A DNA stretch of 64,000 bases from Pseudomonadota bacterium (GTDB lineage: Bacteria > Pseudomonadota > Alphaproteobacteria > Caulobacterales > Caulobacteraceae), in the NCBI GenBank assembly GCA_020161365.1, contig JAIUNU010000003.1:186001-250000 (forward strand), given 5' to 3'. Made by a program: the position numbers and the translations under genes. This document shows, piece after piece, positions 56,518 to 64,000 of this stretch; within the stretch, counting starts at the first letter, position 1; every line of letters begins with the position of its first letter. The notes beneath the pieces were generated by a model. It was not told the DNA's origin. It was given only the letters and a program-made list of their open reading frames with translations, and did not search any database.

Positions 56518-59500
56518 TTAGAAGCGCGCGTTGATGCTGAACTGGAAGGTGCGACCGACCGAGCTGTAGATGGCGCCGACCGCTTCCTGCTCCCAGCGCT
56601 TGCCGCCGAGGTTGTTGACGTTGAACCGCAGGTCAACCTCGTCGTTGAGCTGGTAGCCGACGTACAGGTTGTAAACCGCATAACCCTTGCGATCGAGGTA
56701 AGCGTTCTGCTCGATCGTCGCCGGAACCGCCCCGTTGAAACGGATGGTATCCGACACGGTATTGATGTTCAGGCTGGTCGAGATCTTGTCGCGCGAATAG
56801 CCGATCGTGGTGTTGCTCTGCCACTTCGGCGTACCGATGCTGCCGAGATACTGCTCGGTGTCGCCCGGCAGGCCGGTGCCGCTGAAGCTCGACTCGTAGA
56901 TGCGGTAGAAGTTGCTGTTCACCGACAGGCTGCCCCAGTCGCTCGACGAACCGAACAGCTCGGCCAGCTTCTTGCGATAGACCACAACGAGGTTGGCGGC
57001 GCGCAGGTTGGTCTGAGCCAGGTTCAGATAGGTCGACTGCCAGCCGTCGTTGACGCTGAAAGCGCGGCTGGGGTTCGGTTCGGTGCCCGACGTGTAACGC
57101 GGAACCGAGTTACAGGTGTTCAGGCCGAACTGAGCGCTGTTGTTCGGATACGAGGCGGAGTCGTAGCAGTAGGTCAGCAGTTGCTCGGCCGACACGCGGG
57201 TCAGCTGGTCCTTCAGCTGGATGTCGATGTAGTCGAACGACATGCGCAGGTTCGGGATGAAACGCGGTTCCAGAACCACGCCCGCCGTCCAGCTCTCGCC
57301 GCGCTCAGGCTTCAGCTCCATGTTGCCGAAACGGGCGCCCAGCACCGACGGGGTGCCGGGGTTGAACGTGCTCAGGAAGGTCTCGGCGTCGGCGTTGGTC
57401 GCCGCATAGCCGGCCGCCCGGACAGCCGCGATACAGTTGGCCTTGCGGACCGTCGGGTTCAGGCCCGAGCTGATGTTGCCCACCGCGCAGGGGTCGCTCA
57501 TCGAGGTGAACGACGCCTGGCCGCCCAGGAACAGTTCCACGCCGTCCGGCTGGCGGATGGAGCGCGTGACGTTACCCCGGAAGGTGATGTCGCGGATCGG
57601 CTGGAAGGTGGCCGCGAGCGACCAGATCTTCGAGAGATCGCCATCGTAGGTCGGGCTGACCGTCTTACCCAGCTGGTTCACGAAGGTCGACGCATCGCCG
57701 GTCTGCTTGGACCAGCGAACGGCCGGGTTGATCTCCAGACGTTGCGCGAACGGCAGGCTGAAGTCATTGCCCAGGACGGGGATGTTCAGCTCGACGCCGT
57801 ATTCCTGCGCCTCGGTCTCATACTGGGTGGCCGAGATCGCCGCCGACCGCGTGCGGCCATAGCGCGAGATTTCGTCGACCCAGTAGTCGTTCTTGGTGGT
57901 GCGGCGTTCAGCGGCGAGCGCCACGCCCAGCGGACCGCCCGGCAGTTGGAACACGTCGCCGGTCACCGAGCCTTGCAGGAAGGTCTGGGTGTTCTTGAAA
58001 GCGTAGAACTGCTGAGCGGTGACGTAGTCCTTGGCCGCCTGCGTCATCTGGTTGTAGCCGAACGGATTCAGCGGCTGGCAGCTGTCGATCATGGCCTGGG
58101 TCACGACGGGCGTGAACGGCTGCTTCGCGACGAGGCCGCCCGACTGCGGAATATCGGCCAGGTTGGTGACGATCACCGACGGGCTCTTGCCGAGATAGGC
58201 GGCGGCGTTGGTCTTGGCGCGGCAGGAGATGGCGCCGCTGCTGTCGCGAACGGTGTCGATCGCCAGCAGGTACTCCAGATCCCGGATGCCGGTGAACTCG
58301 ACGTTACCGTCGGCCTTGCCGTAGGTGTAGGAGACGTCCCAGGTCCAGTTGCGGTCCAGGAAATCGAAGTCGCCCTTCAGGCCTTGCGCGAAGTTGCCGA
58401 TGTTGGTGACGCCGCGCAGCGGATTGTTGCCCAGGATGTCCTGGTTGGTGCGCGACATGATGAAGTTGTTGGCCGTATTGACCGCGCCGCTGTCGCGCAG
58501 CAGCTGCTGCGACGCCGCGCTCAGGTACGGGTTGTTAATGCTGACCAGAATGCCCGAGGCTTCGCTCCCGGCGGTGGTCACGGCGTTGCCGGGAGCCCCG
58601 TTGCGCGGCAGCACCGTTCGTACCGTCGAATAGACGTTCTGGCTGTAGGCCTTGATCCGGTCGTTGATGTCGAAGGTCGCGAAGGCCGTGAAGTTCTTAC
58701 GAACCTGCGCGTTTTGGATCAGGCTGTAGCGGCTGGTGTTGTTGCCCTCGATACCGGGGACAGCGCCCAGAACACCTTGTGCGTTCGGCCCGATGTTGGC
58801 GAACGACCAGTTCTCAGCCTGACCATTGGCGTTGAAGCGCACCGGCTTGGCGATGAACGGGAACAGGGCCGCTGTGGCCGGGTTGGTGTTCGCCACCCGC
58901 GGGATGTTCGAATACAGCGAACCGACGATCAGGTTTATGTCGGTGTTCGGGTTTTGCGCCAGATATTCACGCAGGGTCGGCAGCTTGCTTTGCAGCACGT
59001 TGACGGCCAGCGTGGTTTGCTGGGCGGCGGTCAGGCCGGCGGGCGGGGTCACGCCGTACTTGGCGAACACGGCCGCGGCGGTGACGCCGGTGGGCAGAGT
59101 GGTCGGCGCGAAGTTCGGGAAGGTGCCCGACGGCGCGTTGGTGAAGTAGAGGCCATTGCCGGTCGGAATGCCGGGGACCAGCTGCGAAGTCGAGCTGACG
59201 GAGCCGGTCGGCAACAGACAGGCCGTGACTCCGACGATCGTCGTAGGACAGCCAGCCGTCGCGGTCGTGGGCGAAAAAGCGATGCCCGACGGATACTGCA
59301 GCGCATTGCGCGTGAAATAGGCGTAGGCCGTCGACGGAATCCCATCGTCGGTGTTGCGCAGGAAGGCGCCGTTGTTCAGGCCCGTAACGTCGATGGCGGC
59401 GTTGGCGGCGAAGTTCGGGTTCCGCTTGGAACCGTTGAACGCGTTCGTCACCGCGACAGCAGCGTCGAGCGTCCACATCCGGGAGTCGGCGTACAGGGCG

Positions 59501-60177
59501 TTGGTCTTGGTTTCTTCGAAGGCCAGGGTCAGATTGGCCCGGTCGTTCATCAGGTTCTGGCCGTGGATGACGCTGAAGCTATAGCGGTTGGCGTCGCCCT
59601 TTTCGGACGTCCGCGCCGACACGCGCACTTCGCTGCCGACGTATTTGTCCTTGATGATGTAGTTGATCACGCCGGCGATGGCGTCCGAGCCGTAAGCGGC
59701 GGCGCCGCCGACGGTCAGGGTGTCGACCCGGTCGATCAGCTGCGAGGGAATGGCGCCGAGATCGACCTGCGAGCCGGCGTTATTGCCGGTGACGAACAGG
59801 GTCGCGGCGTTACCCGAAACCTGGCGGCGGCCGTTGACCAGGGTCAGGGTGCGCTGGCTGCCCAGACCCAGCAGGTCGGCGAAGGCGGTGCCCAGGCTCG
59901 AGGTCTGACCCCCGTTGCTGCCATAGGGGCTGGCGCCGACATAGACCATCGGCTGGCTCAGAACGATGTCGTAGGCGTTGTTGAACCCGCGCTGGATGAT
60001 CTCTTCCTTGGTGACCTGCACCCCAGGGATCGTCCCGTCGAACTGAGGACGCTTGATGCGCGACCCGGTCACGACGACCTCGGTGACCGTGGTCTGAGGC
60101 GGCGTCGCCTCTTGAGCATAGGCGTAGGTCCCCAGCACCGCGCTGAGGGCGGCGCCCGCCAGTAGAGCAACTTTCAT
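56518..60177 (-). CDS. large TonB-dependent receptor
   Basis: A 1219-residue receptor, long for the family. Signal peptide: MKVALLAGAALSAVLGTYAYAQ. TVTEVVVTGSRIKRP is a TonB-box/plug start, and the plug occupies about 40-190 (NAYDIVLSQPMVYVGA, RTLTLVNGRRQVSG, YGSDAIAGVINYI). A barrel with large inserted loops ends FQFSINARF. ATG 60177 has GGGGAAG upstream. It belongs to the Caulobacter-type TonB receptors that take up plant-derived or complex nutrients; the ligand is unknown. Confidence 0.92.
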   Translation of the reverse strand: MKVALLAGAALSAVLGTYAYAQEATPPQTTVTEVVVTGSRIKRPQFDGTIPGVQVTKEEIIQRGFNNAYDIVLSQPMVYVGASPYGSNGGQTSSLGTAFADLLGLGSQRTLTLVNGRRQVSGNAATLFVTGNNAGSQVDLGAIPSQLIDRVDTLTVGGAAAYGSDAIAGVINYIIKDKYVGSEVRVSARTSEKGDANRYSFSVIHGQNLMNDRANLTLAFEETKTNALYADSRMWTLDAAVAVTNAFNGSKRNPNFAANAAIDVTGLNNGAFLRNTDDGIPSTAYAYFTRNALQYPSGIAFSPTTATAGCPTTIVGVTACLLPTGSVSSTSQLVPGIPTGNGLYFTNAPSGTFPNFAPTTLPTGVTAAAVFAKYGVTPPAGLTAAQQTTLAVNVLQSKLPTLREYLAQNPNTDINLIVGSLYSNIPRVANTNPATAALFPFIAKPVRFNANGQAENWSFANIGPNAQGVLGAVPGIEGNNTSRYSLIQNAQVRKNFTAFATFDINDRIKAYSQNVYSTVRTVLPRNGAPGNAVTTAGSEASGILVSINNPYLSAASQQLLRDSGAVNTANNFIMSRTNQDILGNNPLRGVTNIGNFAQGLKGDFDFLDRNWTWDVSYTYGKADGNVEFTGIRDLEYLLAIDTVRDSSGAISCRAKTNAAAYLGKSPSVIVTNLADIPQSGGLVAKQPFTPVVTQAMIDSCQPLNPFGYNQMTQAAKDYVTAQQFYAFKNTQTFLQGSVTGDVFQLPGGPLGVALAAERRTTKNDYWVDEISRYGRTRSAAISATQYETEAQEYGVELNIPVLGNDFSLPFAQRLEINPAVRWSKQTGDASTFVNQLGKTVSPTYDGDLSKIWSLAATFQPIRDITFRGNVTRSIRQPDGVELFLGGQASFTSMSDPCAVGNISSGLNPTVRKANCIAAVRAAGYAATNADAETFLSTFNPGTPSVLGARFGNMELKPERGESWTAGVVLEPRFIPNLRMSFDYIDIQLKDQLTRVSAEQLLTYCYDSASYPNNSAQFGLNTCNSVPRYTSGTEPNPSRAFSVNDGWQSTYLNLAQTNLRAANLVVVYRKKLAELFGSSSDWGSLSVNSNFYRIYESSFSGTGLPGDTEQYLGSIGTPKWQSNTTIGYSRDKISTSLNINTVSDTIRFNGAVPATIEQNAYLDRKGYAVYNLYVGYQLNDEVDLRFNVNNLGGKRWEQEAVGAIYSSVGRTFQFSINARF

Positions 60178-60721
60178 CTGTAATCTTCCCCGAACTATCC
60201 CCGCCTCCGGCGGAGCCCCAAAAACCTGAATGACCTGCGGAGACCCTTGCGACTCGCGCGCAAAATTCACCTCAGGCCGAAATCGCGCCCACGAAAAGAC
60301 ATCTTTCCGGGAGGAATGCGCCACAAAGGCTGCAATTGCCCCGGTTTGAGCTGTCGGCGCCCGTAGGCTAGGCGCCGAACGCTGATGAGACGCCGCAGAA
60401 GAGACCTCGCCCCCATCGCCAGAGTCGCCAACACCGGCGCGAGAGCGAAAAAATGCGGGCCGCGCGCGCAAGAATTGACCCCAATCACCCCTAGCTTGGC
60501 AGCCCAATCACCTCATTTTAGAGCAATATTTTCCCAATTTTGACAGATCGACACCATAAACGTGACTTTTTGGTAACGCCACGCCGTCAACCTGCCGCAA
60601 TCTCGCCTTGGTCGCTGCTAGAGCGGCGGAAAGTCTCTAACGTCCTTCTTGAGGAATGGCCCTCATAGCTCCCACGCGCGGCGGCGCGGCGGGCGCGCGT
60701 ACTTTCGAGGACAACAAGAAT
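60178..60721. promoter_or_regulatory. 544-base divergent intergenic region
   Basis: This separates the starts of the two large TonB receptors. An A+T-rich block at about 60510-60575 (ATATTTTCCCAATTTTGACAG, then CATAAACGTGACTTTTTGG) is the probable promoter of the gene at 60722. No gene or strong dyad was found in the rest, though open frames run through part of it. Confidence 0.45.
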
Positions 60722-63700
60722 ATGGCGTTGAAAACCAAGGTTCTCCTGGCGACGACGATGCTGGGAAGCCTCGCGGCTTTCGCTCCGACCCTCGCTCTGG
60801 CGCAGACTGCGCCGGCGCCTGCGGCTCAGGACTCGACGGCCGTCGAGGAAGTGGTGGTCACCGGATCGCTGATCCGTCGTAACCCGCTCAATTCGCCCAC
60901 CCCGCTGATCCAGGTCGGCCAGGAAGAAATCCAGCAGTCGGGCGAGATCAACATCGTCGACTATCTGGCCGACATCCCCGCGCTGCAGAACAGCCAGGTC
61001 TATGAAGACACCACCGGCGGCTTCGTCGGCATCGGCGGTCTGGCGTTCCTGAACCTGCGCAACCTGGGCTCGGGCCGCACTCTGGTGCTGGTCGACGGTC
61101 GTCGTCACGTGGCCGGCGCCCCGGGCGGCGCATCGGTCGACGTCGACACCATTCCGAGCTCGCTGGTTCGCCGCGTTGAAGTCACGACCGGCGCCGGTTC
61201 GGCGCTGTACGGCGCAGACGCCGTGTCGGGCGTCGTCAACTTCATCATGCGCGATGACTACGAAGGCGTCGAAATGGACGCCGCGATCGGTCAGCTGAGC
61301 CAGAACACGTCGCAGTACAACAAGCGACTGTCGATCACCGCCGGCAAGAACTTCATGGACGGCCGCCTGAACGTTTACGGCTATGCCGAAACGCAGCGCT
61401 CGGACGTGCTGTTCGACAAGGACCTGGAAATCTCCTGGATCCAGAAGAACGCCCGCCTGGTCACCCTCGATGTCGACCCGACCGGCGCGGTCAACGACGG
61501 CGTCTTCGATGTCGACAAGCGCTATAACCTGCGCTCGCTGAACCGTCCGCTGGGCGGTGTGCTGGTGCTCGCCAACGGCACCCCGGGCAGCATCACGACC
61601 GACCCGGACATCCCGTACGGCGCCTGCGCCGCGACGCAAGCCAACTCGGCCACCTTCTCGGCCAACTGCTTTGCGACCAATCCGGGCAAGACCTATCAGT
61701 TCCGCGCGGACGGCACGCCGTTCCTGGCCGACTTCGGCGCGGGTCAGTCGGTCGGCGCGGTGAACCGCACCACCACCTTTGGCGGCAGCGGCGACGGCCT
61801 CACGGTTGTCGAAACCAACCGCCTGCCCCAGCAAAAGGCTGAGCGCTTCCAGATCGGCGCGAACTTCGACGTCACCGACAACGTCAAGTTCTTCAGCGAA
61901 CTGAAGTATGTCGAAGAAACCAACATCGACATCTTCCAACCGCACTTCGCCAACGTGAACATCCGCGCGTTCGGCGCCACCGAGTATCCGAACGACTACG
62001 GCGCGCTGACCTCGTTCACGATCGGTCTCGACAACGCCTACATGCCGACCGAGGTGCGCAACGCGATCCTCAACAACCAGCGCACCATCTACGGCGCCCC
62101 GACGGCGACTGGCGACAGCGCCGTGACCGGCACGGTCAATGACCGTCGCGCCCTGCTGCGGGTTTTCAGCTACGACCTTGGCTATCGTCCGGCGATCGCC
62201 GATCGTAACACCACCCGCTTCGTGGGCGGCTTCAAGGGTGACTTCGACTCCCTGGCCTTCGTGAAGGATGTGTCGTGGGAGCTGGGCTACACCTACGGCA
62301 AGATGAAGGCCGTCAACACCGAGCCGGAAACGATCGACGTCGAGCGTTACGCCTACTCGATCGACGCCGTGGTCGACACGGCTGGCGAGCTCGGCAAGGC
62401 CGGCGCGGTCGTCTGCCGCGTGCAACTGCTGGCCAAGCGCGGCGTGCAGATCAAGAATCTGAATGGCGTGGCCTATGCCGCTAACGATCCGACCATCGCC
62501 AACTGTAAGCCCTCGCGCGTCTTCGGCAGCGGCGGCTTCGCCGATTCCAAGGACTACATCCTCACCAAGCTCGTCACCAAGGAAATGAACGAGCAGCAGG
62601 ACGTCCGCGGCTTCGCCTCGGGCAACCTGTGGGACTTCTGGGGCGCCGGTCCGATCGGCATCGCCGTCGGCGGTGAATACCGGAAGGAAGAAACCAGCGC
62701 CGATCTGACCGACTTTGGCGATCGCGTGCTGTTCGGCAACTCGGGCGGCGACTTGGCCAAGATCGGCTTCAACGTCAAGGAAGCCTTCGGTGAACTGCGC
62801 TTGCCGCTGCTGAAGGACAAGTTCCTGGCCGAAAGCCTGGAAATCGGCGGCACCTATCGCTACTCGGACTACTCGACGATCGGGACCACCAAGACCTGGG
62901 GCGTGAACGGTTCGTGGCGTCCGGTTCGCGACATCGCCTTCCGCTTCACCTACGGCAAGGCCGTGCGCGCGCCGACGCTGAGCGAACTTTACTCGCCGCC
63001 GTTCGACACCTTCCCGAGCTTGACCGACCCTTGCTCGTCGCCGGTCATCGCGGGCACGACCGATCAGCGTATCCGTAACAACCGGATCAAGAACTGCGCG
63101 GCGCTCGGCATTCCGAGCACCTATGTCGACCCGAACCCGACGTTCTCAAACAACGGCAAGAGCGGCAGCAACCCGAACCTGCTGCCGGAAGAATCGAAGA
63201 GCCACACCATCTCGGCGATCATCACGCCGCGTTGGGTGCCGCGTCTGTCGATGATCTTCGACTACTATGACATCAAGATCACCAACGCGATCTCGACCCT
63301 GTCGGCTCAGACCCTCGCCAACCTCTGCGTTGACGAAGACGCCCTGAACCCGACCGCTTGCGCCGCCGTTCCGCGTCGTCCGGCCTCGGCTGGCCCGAAC
63401 GCGTACGAGATCGACAACTTCATCGAAGGTCCGTTCAACTTCGCGGCCCTGCTGTCGCGCGGCATGGACTTCACGATGCGCTACAACTTCGAGCCGGGCG
63501 ACCTGTTCGGGGGCAAGGATTGGGGTCGTCTGGACCTGGGCGTGACGGGTAACTACCTGATCCGCCGCCAGAACTTCACCAACCCGACGCTGCCGGGCCT
63601 GGCTACGGACATCGACTCCACGGTCAACAACCCGCGCGTGCGCTTCCGCACGACGGCGACCTGGACCAAGGGTCCGCTGGCTCTGACGTGGCGCGCGGAC

Positions 63701-63955
63701 TACCAGACCGCCCAGGAACTGTTCAACTACCGCCTTGTCGGCGCCAACGGCGACTCGCGTCCGAAGGAATACTTCAGCACGGGCGGTTTCCTGCAGCAGG
63801 ACATCTCGTTCCGCTACGACGTGACCGAGAAGGCCTACATCCGTGGCGGTGTGAACAACATCTTCGGCGTCGAGCCGAACATTCAGACCGGCCTCACGGA
63901 CAACTTCGACCTCTTCGGTCGTCGTTTCAACCTGGGCATGAACATCCGCTTCTAA
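60722..63955 (+). CDS. large TonB-dependent receptor
   Basis: A 1077-residue receptor. Signal peptide ends near LALAQ (residue 28). TAVEEVVVTGSLIRR is the plug start, then VDYLADIPALQNSQV and RTLVLVDGRRHVAG. YGADAVSGVVNFIMRDDYEGVEMDAA marks the plug-barrel junction. It ends NLGMNIRF. GAGGACAAC precedes ATG 60722. It is divergent from the 1219-residue receptor and resembles it in layout; the ligand is unknown. Confidence 0.92.
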   Translation: MALKTKVLLATTMLGSLAAFAPTLALAQTAPAPAAQDSTAVEEVVVTGSLIRRNPLNSPTPLIQVGQEEIQQSGEINIVDYLADIPALQNSQVYEDTTGGFVGIGGLAFLNLRNLGSGRTLVLVDGRRHVAGAPGGASVDVDTIPSSLVRRVEVTTGAGSALYGADAVSGVVNFIMRDDYEGVEMDAAIGQLSQNTSQYNKRLSITAGKNFMDGRLNVYGYAETQRSDVLFDKDLEISWIQKNARLVTLDVDPTGAVNDGVFDVDKRYNLRSLNRPLGGVLVLANGTPGSITTDPDIPYGACAATQANSATFSANCFATNPGKTYQFRADGTPFLADFGAGQSVGAVNRTTTFGGSGDGLTVVETNRLPQQKAERFQIGANFDVTDNVKFFSELKYVEETNIDIFQPHFANVNIRAFGATEYPNDYGALTSFTIGLDNAYMPTEVRNAILNNQRTIYGAPTATGDSAVTGTVNDRRALLRVFSYDLGYRPAIADRNTTRFVGGFKGDFDSLAFVKDVSWELGYTYGKMKAVNTEPETIDVERYAYSIDAVVDTAGELGKAGAVVCRVQLLAKRGVQIKNLNGVAYAANDPTIANCKPSRVFGSGGFADSKDYILTKLVTKEMNEQQDVRGFASGNLWDFWGAGPIGIAVGGEYRKEETSADLTDFGDRVLFGNSGGDLAKIGFNVKEAFGELRLPLLKDKFLAESLEIGGTYRYSDYSTIGTTKTWGVNGSWRPVRDIAFRFTYGKAVRAPTLSELYSPPFDTFPSLTDPCSSPVIAGTTDQRIRNNRIKNCAALGIPSTYVDPNPTFSNNGKSGSNPNLLPEESKSHTISAIITPRWVPRLSMIFDYYDIKITNAISTLSAQTLANLCVDEDALNPTACAAVPRRPASAGPNAYEIDNFIEGPFNFAALLSRGMDFTMRYNFEPGDLFGGKDWGRLDLGVTGNYLIRRQNFTNPTLPGLATDIDSTVNNPRVRFRTTATWTKGPLALTWRADYQTAQELFNYRLVGANGDSRPKEYFSTGGFLQQDISFRYDVTEKAYIRGGVNNIFGVEPNIQTGLTDNFDLFGRRFNLGMNIRF

Positions 63956-63962
63956 TCGTCAG

Positions 63963-63994
63963 CGCGCCGGGGGCTCATCGCTCCCGGCGCGTCT
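63963..63994 (+). terminator. intrinsic terminator at the end of the window
   Basis: CGCGCCGGG (63963-63971) and CCCGGCGCG (63983-63991) form a perfect 9-bp stem followed by TCTCG. It lies seven bases after the receptor stop. Confidence 0.75.
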
Positions 63995-64000
63995 CGATCA

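Noticed and set aside
56479..60165. A 1228-residue open frame on the + strand across the large TonB receptor gene
   Set aside because: It lies fully antisense to a clear TonB receptor gene and is rich in Arg, Ala, Val and Asp, typical of a GC-rich shadow frame.

Overview
The window looks like a stretch of chromosome from Caulobacter or a close relative in the Caulobacteraceae. The DNA is GC-rich, with many Tat or Sec-exported proteins, three large TonB-dependent receptors, an HWE histidine kinase, a SleB-type wall hydrolase, GC-rich intergenic repeats and a cluster of GANTC (CcrM-type) sites. No rRNA, tRNA, CRISPR array or intact insertion sequence was seen. Two stretches (about 4030-4440 and 23000-24790) are much richer in A+T than their surroundings and look acquired.

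Region by region. 1-3840: pabC and pabB (4-aminobenzoate for folate) with an ATGA overlap, then an Atg22-like MFS transporter. 4034-11610: accessory metabolic genes: an AT-rich membrane protein, a tyrosine phosphatase, an acyltransferase, a DODA-type dioxygenase, a divergent DJ-1/PfpI and GlxA-type regulator pair, and a nitrilase-family/DUF1003 pair. 11761-17507: YegP-like protein, SDR, SleB hydrolase, a PadR/HAAS-domain pair with a near-ideal palindromic operator, cytochrome c, and an HxlR regulator divergent from an NTF2-like/tautomerase pair. 17636-20200: TetR, DUF3429, SDR and an HTH protein. 20294-22543: uvrB.

22545-25320 is a variable island between uvrB and a TonB receptor. It holds a 5'-truncated vapC remnant joined to repeats, an AT-rich AvcD-like anti-phage deoxycytidylate deaminase with a small downstream gene, a long hairpin just upstream of the deaminase, and a parD antitoxin relic broken by two frameshifts. 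This is the most interesting part of the window.

26106-35189 reads as an organophosphorus-scavenging cluster: TonB receptor, LysR regulator, a PhnZ-like HD-domain oxygenase, a DUF5690 transporter, a Tat-exported PhoD-like phosphatase and a Tat-exported phospholipase C. Strong dyads precede the HD gene and the transporter gene.

35246-56361 is mostly core and housekeeping: chemoreceptor, nitronate monooxygenase-like enzyme, LprI-like protein, accA, a small protein behind a DnaA-box/GANTC-rich intergenic region, P450, OsmC, a malyl-CoA lyase-type enzyme, MscS channel, aldo/keto reductase, PhnA-like protein, xerD with an exported protein, aroK-aroB, a CorC/HlyC protein, and an HWE kinase with a single-domain receiver. 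56518-63955 carries two very large divergent TonB-dependent receptors ending in strong terminators.
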